A stretch of DNA of 64,000 bases from Candidatus Segatella violae (GTDB lineage: Bacteria > Bacteroidota > Bacteroidia > Bacteroidales > Bacteroidaceae). The stretch spans positions 1 to 64,000 of the forward strand of contig DJSH01000070.1 of the NCBI GenBank assembly GCA_002440225.1. Direction: 5' to 3'. Of the stretch, positions 36,501 to 45,579 are shown piece after piece; within the stretch, counting starts at the first letter, position 1; each line of letters opens with the position of its first letter. The notes under the pieces were generated by a model. That model saw nothing but the letters and a program-made list of their open reading frames with translations, was not told the DNA's origin and did not search any database. The position numbers and the translations under genes were made by a program.

Positions 36501-37159
36501 ACAAGACTGAACTATATGGCTTGAGTAAATATGACACTTATACCAAGGTATTGACAGCGACTGGCAAGCGCGACCCAGATGTGCAAGGAAGCCTTTACAA
36601 TACCTTCAAATACAAGAATTGGCGTGCAAGTTTGGGACTGTCTTATAGCTTGGGAGCCAAGACACGTCTATTTGCCATGTATGGAAGTGCGGCTTCTGGT
36701 GGCGTTTATTCTGCCGACATACGTGCAGATCATAACTACAGTCGTGATTATATCAATCGGTGGAAGAAGCCTGGAGATGAGTTGCATACCAATATCCCTG
36801 CCATCATATCGAGCAACAGTAGCTCCTACTATAAGTATTCAGTACACTATTCTTCCTTGGGAGTGTATCAAGGTGAACTGATAGCCAAGAGTGCTTGGGA
36901 CATGTATGACTATTCAGATATTCGTGCTGTGAGTGCAGACTATCTGAAGCTGCAGAGTGCGAGCATTACTTATGAATTTGATCAGAAGATGCTTAGCCAT
37001 ATTGGCATGCAGCGTATAGCGTTGACTCTTTCGGGCTATAATCTTTTTACCATTTGTGATAGTAAACTGAAGGGACAGACCCCAGAACAAGGTGGATTTA
37101 CCACGATTCAGTTGAGTTATCGTCCTACTTTCACATTTGGTGTCAATCTAACATTCTAA
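33521..37159 (+). CDS. SusC/RagA-type TonB-linked outer-membrane transporter with STN domain
   Basis: TonB-dependent barrel that imports a large ligand with its SusD partner. The ATG at 33521 is chosen over an in-frame GTG at 33515. After the signal peptide (to AQG, about residue 29) come an STN signalling domain (FDVSFKNTPLSTALKTIGKQ, about 35-90) and a carboxypeptidase-regulatory-like domain (VKGTVIDETNAPLPGVSVSC, about 125-205). The plug follows (VTGYQVLDKRSLTSAVTSVKAEDV), then about 800 residues of barrel. STN plus upstream sigma/anti-sigma genes imply ligand-induced transcription. About 1212 residues, longer than most because of STN. Confidence 0.93.
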   Translation: MKKREKKRVWMTCLLLLFFAVTISAQGLSKKFDVSFKNTPLSTALKTIGKQSGVRVEFAYEDVKAYRVSASLRQVNAEHAVKVVLGNRPLTYKVVGGKFIIVSKSTDKNHLSMSDDISMQPEKLDNTAVAQSATTVKGTVIDETNAPLPGVSVSCGSSRTVTDANGNFMLSLSGNHGAYLLFSYIGMQQQKVKFSSRNNHHMQIVMHDDASSLDEVVVTGYQVLDKRSLTSAVTSVKAEDVLRSDVSSIDQMLEGKIPDMMVDNNSGEIGVAPKIRIRGTSTLVGNREPLWVVDGVVVKDPVDISPDELNDPDYVNRIGNAISGINPQDIDRIDVLKDAAATAIYGTKAANGVIVITTKRGFEGKPRISYNATVNYKRRPRYTDHSVDVMNSKERVQFTRELLDDHYLFGSDNNMVGYLGLVNKLYNHEIDYDEFESQVGYIEGLNTDWFDLLCRDSWSSQHTASVSGGSSKTRYYVSVGFNGENDVIKVNHNKRYTASMNLDNTFSKFFKASFNFNAYNYDRDTYQSSISPMNYAYETSRAIPAFEENGDYYYYDKKVNSTTAYKYNILNELSNSSFMQNTSSFTVGANLQFLFNDWLNAQLVLSHTNQHTNQESYWGEKTFYAAKLRGSNYGETISKPESSTLPQGGELSKNMVTDRSYTARLQFNLNKVFGNEEQHNFYATVGFEVYHDTYKTYSYTARGYYPDRGLSFVTDIDPTKYTAYAAWMTSNVPSITDNLTNTASVYSSFTYAYKSMARINLNGRVDGSNKFGDRSNDKFLPIWSLSGSLDLKRLGLLDFKWIDYMNFKASYGFQGNMLTSEFPTMTIRKGTLNTYYGSFASYINKYPNPNLKWETTRSYNLGLDYSLFNNRLHMELSFYYKKTKNAFMSKKISSVNGIESYVINGGDITNKGYSLDVTYIPIRNKNFRWTVTTSISKVFNTLDSRPDAQTYDLSDFLTGNALVKGKPVSTFYSYKFLGLSSVDGGPIFDDYQDNKTELYGLSKYDTYTKVLTATGKRDPDVQGSLYNTFKYKNWRASLGLSYSLGAKTRLFAMYGSAASGGVYSADIRADHNYSRDYINRWKKPGDELHTNIPAIISSNSSSYYKYSVHYSSLGVYQGELIAKSAWDMYDYSDIRAVSADYLKLQSASITYEFDQKMLSHIGMQRIALTLSGYNLFTICDSKLKGQTPEQGGFTTIQLSYRPTFTFGVNLTF

Positions 37160-37172
37160 TAAGTATTAGGTT

Positions 37173-38768
37173 ATGAGAAAATATATTTGTGCAATTTTAA
37201 TGGCTGTCGTTTGCTCTTCTTGTAGTGATTTCTTGAAAGAGTATTCGCAAGACTTGACTCGGGTAAAGACATTTTCAGACTTGGACGAGTTGGTCGTAGG
37301 TGAGGCTTTCCTTCCTGTGGGATATGTCGAGAACTCAACTTATTCATTGATTGTTTATAACTTGAACTATTTGCCATTACATTTCATGTCTGACGAGTTG
37401 GAGGAAAATTTGGCATTAAGTTATGATCCAGAGCCGAGTGTGGTTCGCTGTCGCAAACCAATGTTTCCGTTTTTTACTTGGCAGCAGGATACCAACTTGG
37501 ACTTTGAAGGGAAAAATACGTTGGAGAGTCAGGAAAACGGATATTGGGCGATGGCCTATAAGCGCATAGCTTCTTGTAATATGATATTAGCCGAAGCAAA
37601 AAAAATGACTGCCGTATCTGATGATGATAAAGTACTTTCCAATAAGGTGCAAGGGGAGACCTATTTCTTGCGTGCGCTTTATTACTATACGTTGGTCAAT
37701 CTATATGCCAATCCTTATGCTCCAAGTACGGCTGCTCAGACACCAGGAGTTCCTCTTAAAACAACGGAGTATATAGAGGACAAGGAGTTCAAAAGGAACA
37801 CTGTTCAGCAAGTGTACGACCAGATTGTAAGTGATTTGACATCTGCGGAAGCATGTCTCAAAGACATTCCTCAGCCCACCTCTATTAATCGTGTGGGTAT
37901 TAATGCCGTATATGTTTTCCGTAGTCGCATTGCTCTCTATATGCAAGATTGGGATACGGCAAAGAAGTATGCAGAACTATCTTTGGAGAAAAATTCAAAG
38001 TTGCGTTCCGTTATAGATTTGAATGCAGGTGAAGCGCCTTTGAGTGATGATAGTCCGGAAAATATCTTTGCCATGGGTGGCGTTTCATTAGGCTATGAGA
38101 TTTTTGTCCATCCTGGTGGAACAAATGATTATGGTCAGCCAAATTCACCAGTGTTTAAGGTTTCTGACCATTTATATGGGCTATTTAGCGATGATGACGC
38201 TCGTAAGGATATGTATGTATCTAATGTGTATGGAGAAGGTAATATGCCTTATGTTACAAAGATAGATTATACGGACAAGAGCTTTAATAATAAAAGCCAC
38301 ATTTCTGATCAGTTCTTGTTGCGTTCTGCGGAAGCTTACTTGAATGCTGCGGAGGCTTGTGCGCAATTGGGGGAAACACAGAATGCGATAAAGTATTTGG
38401 ACGCTCTTCGTGCAACCCGAATGTACAAGGGAGCGAATGTTGCTGATTTAAGTGGTAAAGAACTGATAAAGTTTGTGCGCCAAGAACGCGAGCGTGAGTT
38501 GTGCTTTGAAGGTCAACGCTTTTATGACATGCGTCGATATGCTGTTGATGTGAATTGTCCGGAAGTGGAAACCGTTAAACATTCTTTTACAACTTATACT
38601 TATAAAAAAGACAATTATTATCCAACTTCTACGGATGTGTATGAAATGAAAACAAACGATGGCGCTTTGACGCTCAATATACCAAAGTCTGTACGCGATT
38701 TTCAGAAGAGCATTGGCTCCAATGAACGTCCAGTGCGTACTCCTGTAAATACTATTGTTTATAATTAA
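37173..38768 (+). CDS. SusD/RagB-type surface lipoprotein
   Basis: Lid of the SusC-SusD complex that captures ligand at the cell surface. The signal peptide ends CSSC (Cys 17). Helical TPR-like segments typical of SusD include QGETYFLRALYYYTLVNLYANPYAPS. The C-terminal signature is FVRQERERELCFEGQRFYDMRRY. The 531-residue length is normal. It starts 13 bases after the SusC stop. No glycoside hydrolase, lyase or esterase accompanies the pair, so the ligand may be a peptide or protein rather than a glycan. Confidence 0.93.
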   Translation: MRKYICAILMAVVCSSCSDFLKEYSQDLTRVKTFSDLDELVVGEAFLPVGYVENSTYSLIVYNLNYLPLHFMSDELEENLALSYDPEPSVVRCRKPMFPFFTWQQDTNLDFEGKNTLESQENGYWAMAYKRIASCNMILAEAKKMTAVSDDDKVLSNKVQGETYFLRALYYYTLVNLYANPYAPSTAAQTPGVPLKTTEYIEDKEFKRNTVQQVYDQIVSDLTSAEACLKDIPQPTSINRVGINAVYVFRSRIALYMQDWDTAKKYAELSLEKNSKLRSVIDLNAGEAPLSDDSPENIFAMGGVSLGYEIFVHPGGTNDYGQPNSPVFKVSDHLYGLFSDDDARKDMYVSNVYGEGNMPYVTKIDYTDKSFNNKSHISDQFLLRSAEAYLNAAEACAQLGETQNAIKYLDALRATRMYKGANVADLSGKELIKFVRQERERELCFEGQRFYDMRRYAVDVNCPEVETVKHSFTTYTYKKDNYYPTSTDVYEMKTNDGALTLNIPKSVRDFQKSIGSNERPVRTPVNTIVYN

Positions 38769-38777
38769 TTGATAAAA

Positions 38778-39710
38778 ATGAAGATTATGAAATATTCAAT
38801 ATTATACTTGCTGCTTTTGGCATTCACATTTGCTTCTTGCGCAAGTGAAGATGAAGACTTGACGCCAAGTCATGCCGACCGAAATCTCTTTGCTCCAAGT
38901 GATGATGACCAAAGCGAAACGGCTGAGATACAACGTGAGTTTTATAAGAAAAACGGATGCTATATCTTGTTTAATGATACTTTGAGCAATGAACCTAATG
39001 GACAGGATGCCAATGGAAATCCTTTATGGAAGACACAGTTGGTAGATGTAAATTATCCTGTTATAGGAAGTGTTAGCTCTTCTTATGAATATACTTACAA
39101 GTATGTCAAGGACGCTACCATCCAGCGCAAGGCTGCTGAATATATCGGTGAGCAACTGGCTGATAAGTTGGGAAAGAATTGCCCATATTCGTTCTTGGTG
39201 GTTGATAGCGTCTATGCGTGGACTTATTCTAATGGAGTTCGAACGTTGGTAACACCTAATTCTTGGACAGGGGCAACTCCTTATCCGACAAATGTGCAAG
39301 GCAATCGATGCATTGTCGTGTCAATCCATGACAAGGAGATGTTCGAAAATCCTAATTATCTACTTGGAATTATTCAGGGGATGGCTTACAAGAAGATCCA
39401 GAACATGAATCAGAGTTTGCTGGATGAGTTTTATAGTTATAGCAAGAACTATTATAGCGTGCGTAAGAGTGACTTAGGATACCCCATGGGTACTGGGCAA
39501 GATGATGCCGCACGTAATTTCGGTTTTTGGAAAGACCATAATTATTTCTATTTTGGCGTTACCTATTTTGATGTGAAGAACTTCTCAAATGCTGCTTGCG
39601 AATACTCCTTGGCAGAAGTTGAGGAAATGATGAAAGATTATCCATTGGTGATAGCCAAATTTAAGGTAATGAGAGACTTGTTGATTGGTATGGGATTTGA
39701 TTTAAAGTAG
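38778..39710 (+). CDS. SusD-adjacent lipoprotein, possibly a degenerate Mx1-type metallopeptidase
   Basis: Lipoprotein of about 310 residues with lipobox FASC, starting 9 bases after susD at the ATG 38778 (38787 is also possible). The layout resembles the putative zinc-binding metallopeptidase family (Mx1 type) that often sits directly after SusD. Points of resemblance are an early EFYKKNGCYILFND segment, a middle helix and a late GFWKDHNYFYFGVTYFDVKNF region. Where an HExxH would be expected the sequence reads IIQGMAYKKIQ, so zinc ligands appear lost. The family link is tentative. A binding rather than catalytic role is possible. Confidence 0.5.
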   Translation: MKIMKYSILYLLLLAFTFASCASEDEDLTPSHADRNLFAPSDDDQSETAEIQREFYKKNGCYILFNDTLSNEPNGQDANGNPLWKTQLVDVNYPVIGSVSSSYEYTYKYVKDATIQRKAAEYIGEQLADKLGKNCPYSFLVVDSVYAWTYSNGVRTLVTPNSWTGATPYPTNVQGNRCIVVSIHDKEMFENPNYLLGIIQGMAYKKIQNMNQSLLDEFYSYSKNYYSVRKSDLGYPMGTGQDDAARNFGFWKDHNYFYFGVTYFDVKNFSNAACEYSLAEVEEMMKDYPLVIAKFKVMRDLLIGMGFDLK

Positions 39711-39718
39711 AGGGTAAT

Positions 39719-40420
39719 ATGAAAAATAAAATATTATTTTTTGTGGCATTGGTCTGCGTGACTTTTGTTTTTCAAGCTTGTCATGATGATGAATCTGAGC
39801 CTGTGGTCGTTCCCTCACAGACTGGTACAATGACAGACAAGGATGGAAACAGCTATCATTGGGTTAGATTGGGTGATTTAGACTGGATGGCTGAAAATCT
39901 GAGAGCAGGAACTCCTTTCTATGAGCAGATGACTGCTGACTCCAGTGGATATCTTGTGCAATATGGAACGTTGGAGGAGGCTGCAAATATGTTGAACTCT
40001 TATGGCAACTATTATACGTATGCTCAGGCTTTGGAAAATTGTCCTGATGGTTGGAGGTTGCCAACCGACGATGATTGGAAAACATTGGAGCGTACATTGG
40101 GCATGAAGCATGTAGATGACGAGGGATGGCGTGATGGTGTTGCCGATCTTCTCGTGCAGACTGCGGAAGGTGGTACAGGATTGGGACTCAAGTATGGTGG
40201 TGAACTCTGCAAGTGGGGATATGGTAGCCAGACGGATTCCATAGTCAAGCCTTATCGTCAGGAAGAGTTTGGGCTCTATTGGACGGCTACTAAGGATACG
40301 ACCCAAGAGGAAAGGGTGTGGTATCGTAGAATCATGAACGGTCTCAATAAGGTGGAGCGACGCAAAATGGCAACATTTGCGCATTATTTATCTGTAAGAT
40401 ATGTACGTGATGCTAAATAA
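39719..40420 (+). CDS. FISUMP-domain lipoprotein
   Basis: A 233-residue lipoprotein with lipobox FQAC (Cys 21). The domain starts at TDKDGNSYHWVRLGDLDWMAENLR and contains YTYAQALENCPDGWRLPTDDDWKTLE, with YLVQYG before it and GLYWTATKD and YLSVRYVRD at the end. These are hallmarks of the Fibrobacter succinogenes major paralogous (FISUMP) domain, related in style to formylglycine-generating/C-type-lectin-like folds. It is surface exposed in all likelihood, and the function is unknown. It follows the previous lipoprotein by 8 bases in the SusCD operon. Confidence 0.85.
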   Translation: MKNKILFFVALVCVTFVFQACHDDESEPVVVPSQTGTMTDKDGNSYHWVRLGDLDWMAENLRAGTPFYEQMTADSSGYLVQYGTLEEAANMLNSYGNYYTYAQALENCPDGWRLPTDDDWKTLERTLGMKHVDDEGWRDGVADLLVQTAEGGTGLGLKYGGELCKWGYGSQTDSIVKPYRQEEFGLYWTATKDTTQEERVWYRRIMNGLNKVERRKMATFAHYLSVRYVRDAK

Positions 40421-40436
40421 TGTGTCTATAAAATGA

Positions 40437-41432
40437 ATGGTGAGAGTGAAGACAATAATATTTTTAATTGTGTATTGCTTTTCTTTTCAGTTTTCCTTTG
40501 CGGGAAATCAAGGAAAAGGATTGATGTTCAGGATTTCCGGAAATGATTTGAAGACTCCCTCTTTTTTCTTGGGGAGTTTTCATTTCATGGATGGAAAAAG
40601 TATTCATCAATTGACATCATATGATTCTGTGTTTGCAAGAGTTTCGCAGGTCTGTTTTGAGACAGATATGAATGTAACACCGAAGACTATAGGTAGCACA
40701 CAGAGAAATGGCGATAGAGCATCTCTTTCTAAATTACCTGTAGAGAACAATTCTTTAGGTCGTTTCTTGCCAAAAGACAGTACGTATATAATCATGTTAG
40801 GTGTAAAAAAAGAACATGACATGGATTCTGTATTCATGAGTTTAGGTTTGCCAAAAGCTGTTATTGGTTTACGCCCCTCGTATTTACGTATGGTATTGGA
40901 TATTGTATATAATTATAAGGTGTTCTCTTCTACTAATTTTGCGGATACTGTTGTGCGACGCTTTGTTCCTATGGATTATTCTATCTATCATGAGGCAGTG
41001 AGGAGCAATAAGACTATCTTGAAGCTTGAACCTATAGCTGTTCAAGATTCTATTTTGAAGAAAATGATGGAGAAAACTGTTAATTCTGTTGGAACGCCGA
41101 TTCCTTTGTATGATGAGATGCAAGAGGTTTATGGGTATTGTATGTCATTAAGTCAAAGAGTTCAGCAGGTATCATCCGCTCGAAAGTTGTATCTTGCAGG
41201 GGAAAGTGGTGAGTTGATCAGCATGTTGTCTCAAAAAAACATGGAAGGTGCAAATGTAGATATGAAAGTTGCCAAACGCAATGCTTCGTGGATCAAGGAA
41301 ATTCCTGGGATGATGGAGAAGGGCTCGACTTTGTTTGTAGTAGGCTTAGCACACCTCTTTCCTTATAAAGATTCAATAGGGATTTTGGCGGAGCTGAAGC
41401 ATTTAGGCTATCATATAGAAGTCGTAGATTGA
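40437..41432 (+). CDS. TraB/GumN family protein
   Basis: A 331-residue exported protein with an N-terminal signal peptide (to FSFAG, about residue 23). The family pattern includes LMFRISGNDLKTPSFFLGSFHFMDGKSIHQL at the start and LFVVGLAHLFPYKDSIGILAELKHLGYHIEVVD at the end. The paired short motifs (GSFHF, GLAHL) are the conserved metal-site-like elements of TraB/GumN/Tiki proteins. Tiki proteins are metalloproteases, and bacterial members are often presumed proteases, but this has not been shown for this one. It is co-directional with the SusCD genes, 16 bases after the FISUMP gene. Confidence 0.85.
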   Translation: MVRVKTIIFLIVYCFSFQFSFAGNQGKGLMFRISGNDLKTPSFFLGSFHFMDGKSIHQLTSYDSVFARVSQVCFETDMNVTPKTIGSTQRNGDRASLSKLPVENNSLGRFLPKDSTYIIMLGVKKEHDMDSVFMSLGLPKAVIGLRPSYLRMVLDIVYNYKVFSSTNFADTVVRRFVPMDYSIYHEAVRSNKTILKLEPIAVQDSILKKMMEKTVNSVGTPIPLYDEMQEVYGYCMSLSQRVQQVSSARKLYLAGESGELISMLSQKNMEGANVDMKVAKRNASWIKEIPGMMEKGSTLFVVGLAHLFPYKDSIGILAELKHLGYHIEVVD

Positions 41433-41470
41433 ATTATTGTAGATGAGTAATTGATTAATTGTTCGTAGAT

Positions 41471-42868
41471 ATGAATAGAGTATTATTTTTTTTATTTTTG
41501 GTTTTGTGTAATTCTTTGGGTAGTAGAATATTTGCGCAAGTTTTGAAGATTCAGGCTCCAGATACGGTCTTGCAGAAGCAGACAGCCATCATCGTGATGT
41601 CTTCTTCACGAAATCCGATTACGGTAGCTCCAAAATTTGATAAGAAAGGAAACTATGAATTTAAAGATACTTTTTCTCTTCCAGACAAGCGCTTCTTTCT
41701 TGCAACTGGGCGTGGCTTGCAAAAGCTTTTTCTAAAGGATAAGTCACAGACAACCATCAAGGTGACTAAATTAGAAAATTCACAGTATCCCAAATATATC
41801 TATAATGGTTATGCGAGTGATGCTTATGAGTTAGCTGATGCCATGCGTGATGGCTTTGCATATGCTCGCTATTTCTCCAGGAAAGGAGACAATAAGGAAA
41901 CATTGGCAAATTATGACAAGAAGTTGGCAGACTTGGATTCGCTGTACACGAGTTATTTAACACGAGCTAAGTCTTTGAAGGAAAAGGAACTTGTCGAAAT
42001 CTTTACCGACAAGTCGGAGTGTGAGTATTTGATGCTCAAAGGTTCTTTGATGAAGCTTTATGACAAGGAAAATGGCATCGACTTCTTGGAGGATGCAAAA
42101 TTGCAAAGTGTGATAGATAGAATAGATGTCAATAATCCAGTTCATGCAAGTTATTCTTTGGTTCCTTTATTTTTGAAATGCAAGATTTCATCCAAATATA
42201 CTGATATGCCATTGGAATGGGCTACTGAACTTGTCAAGAATGTTAATAAGTATATACAGAACAAAGATATCAAGCATAATATGGATATGACTGTTATTAT
42301 GTATGCCACCACATATATGAACAGCAATCAACTTGAAAAATTCTGGCCTTTTTACAAGCAGCAAGCCAGCAAAGATATAGTTGATATGTATTCAGCTCAG
42401 GTCGAAGCCATGATTAATAATAAATCAGGCGTAATGGCTCATGACAATGAGTTCTGTGATGCAGCAGGCAATGTCCATCGCTTCTCCGAGTTCAAGGGCA
42501 AGGTGCTTTATGTGGATATTTGGGCTACTTGGTGCGGACCTTGCAAGATGGAGATTCCGCATCTTGCCAAAGTCGTAGAACATTTCAAAGATAATGATGA
42601 TGTGAAGATTATCAGCATCTCCGTTGATACCAACAGAAAAGCCTGGGAAAATAAAATCGCTGCAGACAAACCTGCTTGGACACAGTATATCGCTAACAAA
42701 CAGCAGTATGCTCAGATTTCCAAGGATTGGGGAATCATGGGAATACCTCGATTTATCCTTATAAACAAAGATGGAAGCATATACGATGGCGATGCCATTC
42801 GCCCCAGTAATCCTAAGTTGATTCCTTTATTGGAAGAAATGGCAGGTCAAACTGCCAACCACTCATAG
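41471..42868 (+). CDS. TlpA-family thiol-disulfide oxidoreductase with long N-terminal domain
   Basis: Exported thioredoxin-like protein of about 465 residues. The ATG at 41471 gives a clean signal peptide (ending IFAQ); an in-frame TTG lies at 41459. Residues about 25-320 form a DUF4369/DUF5106-like N-terminal region with no redox motif. The C-terminal AhpC/TSA-like thioredoxin domain has VDIWATWCGPCKMEIPHL (C355 and C358) and the cis-Pro segment GIMGIPRFILINKDG. It is the last gene of the SusCD locus, before a terminator. Such proteins often end peptide- or metal-related SusCD loci, where they keep thiols reduced in the periplasm. Confidence 0.9.
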   Translation: MNRVLFFLFLVLCNSLGSRIFAQVLKIQAPDTVLQKQTAIIVMSSSRNPITVAPKFDKKGNYEFKDTFSLPDKRFFLATGRGLQKLFLKDKSQTTIKVTKLENSQYPKYIYNGYASDAYELADAMRDGFAYARYFSRKGDNKETLANYDKKLADLDSLYTSYLTRAKSLKEKELVEIFTDKSECEYLMLKGSLMKLYDKENGIDFLEDAKLQSVIDRIDVNNPVHASYSLVPLFLKCKISSKYTDMPLEWATELVKNVNKYIQNKDIKHNMDMTVIMYATTYMNSNQLEKFWPFYKQQASKDIVDMYSAQVEAMINNKSGVMAHDNEFCDAAGNVHRFSEFKGKVLYVDIWATWCGPCKMEIPHLAKVVEHFKDNDDVKIISISVDTNRKAWENKIAADKPAWTQYIANKQQYAQISKDWGIMGIPRFILINKDGSIYDGDAIRPSNPKLIPLLEEMAGQTANHS

Positions 42869-42879
42869 CAAGCAAGGGG

Positions 42880-42917
42880 AGAAGCCTATTTTCTTAAAGG
42901 GAATTTAGGCTTCTTTC
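42880..42917 (+). terminator. Terminator ending the SusCD locus
   Basis: AGAAGCCTA (42880-42888) pairs with TAGGCTTCT (42906-42914), followed by TTCTTG. The region 42920-43040 between this and the next promoter is AT-rich and shows no gene. Confidence 0.7.
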
Positions 42918-43045
42918 TTGTTTTTGGGGTGAGAAATTTTTCTATCTTATTGGCGAGAATCTCTTATGGCGTTGTTTCTTCGATAAAAAAAGTAAAAAGT
43001 TTCCTTTTTGTTTTCGTATTATTTCCGAAACTCAGATTTTTCTAT

Positions 43046-43076
43046 TAACTTTGCCCTCAAATTATAAACGTTTATA
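43046..43076 (+). promoter_or_regulatory. -7 element and AAACGTTT palindrome before yfhO
   Basis: TAACTTTG (43046-43053) fits the Bacteroidota -7 box. Ten bases on lies TATAAACGTTTATA (43063-43076), a perfect 14-base palindrome just before the ATG at 43083. The palindrome could be a repressor site or a leader hairpin. Confidence 0.6.
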
Positions 43077-43082
43077 GAAAAT

Positions 43083-45572
43083 ATGAAATTTTTGAAGAAG
43101 TATCTACTGGATATTCTGGTAGTGATTGTTTTTGCGGTCATCTCCTTCGCCTACTTCATGCCTGCCGACATGGACGGACGCATCCTGTTCCGCCACGACT
43201 CTGCGGCTAGCAAGGGATTGGGACATGAGAAGGAGCTTTTCCAGCAGCAAACGGGCGAGACAACTCGCTGGACCAACTCGGTGTTTGGCGGTATGCCAAC
43301 TTATCAGATTTCACCATCCTACGGCAGCACCAAGGTGCTCGACCAAGTGGCGAAAGCTTACCATCTCTGGTTGCCCGACTATGTATGGTATGTGTTTGTC
43401 TATCTATTGGGCTTCTATATCATGCTGCGTGCCTTCGACTTCCGACAATCGTTGGCGGCGCTGGGCTCCATCCTCTGGGCTTTCTCGTCCTACTTCTTTA
43501 TCATCATCGCAGCCGGTCATATATGGAAGGTGTGGGCGTTGGCTTATCTGCCTCCGATGATTGCGGGCGTGGTGTTGGCTTATCGAGGTAAGTACCTGAA
43601 AGGCTTGATCTTGACAGCCATCTTCTCAGCCTTGGAGGTGAACGCCAACCACGTGCAGATGACTTATTATTACCTCTTCGTCATCCTCTTTATGGTCATC
43701 GCTTACTTGGTGGATGCCATTCAGAAGAAGCAACTGGCTCGCTTCGGAAAGGCGACGGCGGTTTGCATCGTGGGTGCTGCCATCGGTATCTCGCTCAATC
43801 TCTCCAACCTTTATCATACCTGGCAGTATGGTCAGGAAACGATGCGTGGCAAGAGCGAGCTGGTGAAGAAGAACGCTGCCAACCAGACTAGTAGCGGTCT
43901 CGACAGGGATTATATCACCCAGTGGAGCTACGGCATCGACGAGACTTGGACGCTCTTGATTCCTGATGCCAAAGGTGGTGCCTCTGTGCCGCTCGCCCAG
44001 AACCAGAAAGCGATGGAGAAGGCTGACCCTAACTTTGTGCAGATTTATCAGCAGCTCGGTCAGTACTGGGGCAATCAGCCTGGTACGAGCGGACCAGTCT
44101 ATGTGGGAGCATTCGTTTGCATGCTCTTCATCCTCGGCTTGTTTATCGTGAAAGGTCCGATGAAGTGGGCTTTGCTTGCTGCTACCATCTTGAGCGTCTT
44201 GCTAGCCTGGGGTAGAAACTTCATGCCGTTTACCAATTTCTTCTTGGATTACGTGCCGATGTACGCCAAGTTCCGTACGGTGGCATCCATCCTCGTCATC
44301 GCCGAGTTTACCATTCCTTTGTTGGCGATGATGGCTCTGAAGAAGATCGTGGATGAACCGGAGATATTGACAACTAAGATAAAATATGTATATGCTAGCT
44401 TCGGCTTGACCGCAGGTTTCTGCTTGCTCTTTGCCATCATGCCTAGCGTATTCTTCCCAGATTTCATCTCCGTACAGGAGATGCAGGCGCTGCAGCAGTT
44501 GCCTGCCGAATACCAAGGCCCTATCATGAGCAACTTGGTGGAGATTCGCAAGGGAATCTTTACCTCTGATTGCTGGCGCTCGTTCTGGATTATCGTCATC
44601 GGCTCTGCCTTCTTGATGCTCTACAAGTACAAGAAGTTGGGCAAGGAATTCATGATTGCCGGTATCGCCGTGCTCTGCTTGGTGGATATGTGGATGGTGA
44701 ACAAGCGTTATCTCTACGATGATATGTTTGTTGACAAGACCGAGCGTGACGCTCCTCAGCAGATGACCGAGACCGACAAGATTATCTGTCGTGACAAGGC
44801 ACTCGACTATCGTGTACTGAATCTCGCATCGAACACCTTCAATGAGAACGAGACTTCTTATTATCATAAGAGCATCGGTGGTTATCACGCAGCCAAACTT
44901 CGCCGTTATCAGGAGATGATAGACGCTCACATCGCTCCAGAGATGCAGAAGACGATGAAGGCGGTGGCTGAAGCTGGCGGCGACATGACCAAGGTAAATG
45001 GAGACAGCGTGTTCCCTGTACTGAACATGCTCAACACCAAGTACTTCATCATGCCTTTGCAGGGCGGTCAGACCGTGCCTGTGCAGAACCCATACGCCTA
45101 CGGCAACGCTTGGTTCGTTGATGAGGTGAAGTATGTGGATAACGCCAACCAAGAGATTGAGGGCGTGGGCAAGGTGAACTTGCGCCATGTGGCTGTAGCC
45201 GATGCTAAGTTTAAGGAGCAGTTGGCTCAGAGCGTGAAACAGGATGATACTTCAGTGGTGAAGATGACACAATACAAGCCAAACAACTTGACCTACGAGG
45301 TGAAGAGCAGCAAGGGCGGTGTCATCGTCTTCTCCGAGATTTACTATCCGGGTTGGACGGCTACCATCGACGGTCAGCCTGCCGAGTTGGGTCGTGTGGA
45401 TTATATCCTCCGTGCCCTCAACGTGAAAGCAGGAACCCACAAGGTGGTGCTCGACTTCCATCCTCAGTCGCTGAAGAATACCGAGACCATCGCTTATATA
45501 GGCTATGGCGTTCTCGTGCTCCTTATTATAATAGGTATAGGAGTAGAGGTTCGAAAGCGTAAAAAAGAATAA
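43083..45572 (+). CDS. YfhO-family polytopic membrane protein
   Basis: An 829-residue inner-membrane protein with about 13 hydrophobic segments in the first two thirds and a C-terminal soluble beta-rich domain ending in one TM helix before a KRKKE tail. The pattern AYFMPADMDGRILFRHDSAASKGLGHE, the GGMPTYQISPSYGS loop and SEIYYPGWTATIDGQPAELGRVDYILRALNVKAGTHKVVLDF near the end are those of the YfhO family. This is a GT-C-fold-like group linked in Gram-positives to glycosylation of envelope polymers. The Bacteroidota role is not established. Confidence 0.88.
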   Translation: MKFLKKYLLDILVVIVFAVISFAYFMPADMDGRILFRHDSAASKGLGHEKELFQQQTGETTRWTNSVFGGMPTYQISPSYGSTKVLDQVAKAYHLWLPDYVWYVFVYLLGFYIMLRAFDFRQSLAALGSILWAFSSYFFIIIAAGHIWKVWALAYLPPMIAGVVLAYRGKYLKGLILTAIFSALEVNANHVQMTYYYLFVILFMVIAYLVDAIQKKQLARFGKATAVCIVGAAIGISLNLSNLYHTWQYGQETMRGKSELVKKNAANQTSSGLDRDYITQWSYGIDETWTLLIPDAKGGASVPLAQNQKAMEKADPNFVQIYQQLGQYWGNQPGTSGPVYVGAFVCMLFILGLFIVKGPMKWALLAATILSVLLAWGRNFMPFTNFFLDYVPMYAKFRTVASILVIAEFTIPLLAMMALKKIVDEPEILTTKIKYVYASFGLTAGFCLLFAIMPSVFFPDFISVQEMQALQQLPAEYQGPIMSNLVEIRKGIFTSDCWRSFWIIVIGSAFLMLYKYKKLGKEFMIAGIAVLCLVDMWMVNKRYLYDDMFVDKTERDAPQQMTETDKIICRDKALDYRVLNLASNTFNENETSYYHKSIGGYHAAKLRRYQEMIDAHIAPEMQKTMKAVAEAGGDMTKVNGDSVFPVLNMLNTKYFIMPLQGGQTVPVQNPYAYGNAWFVDEVKYVDNANQEIEGVGKVNLRHVAVADAKFKEQLAQSVKQDDTSVVKMTQYKPNNLTYEVKSSKGGVIVFSEIYYPGWTATIDGQPAELGRVDYILRALNVKAGTHKVVLDFHPQSLKNTETIAYIGYGVLVLLIIIGIGVEVRKRKKE

Positions 45573-45579
45573 AGCAAGT

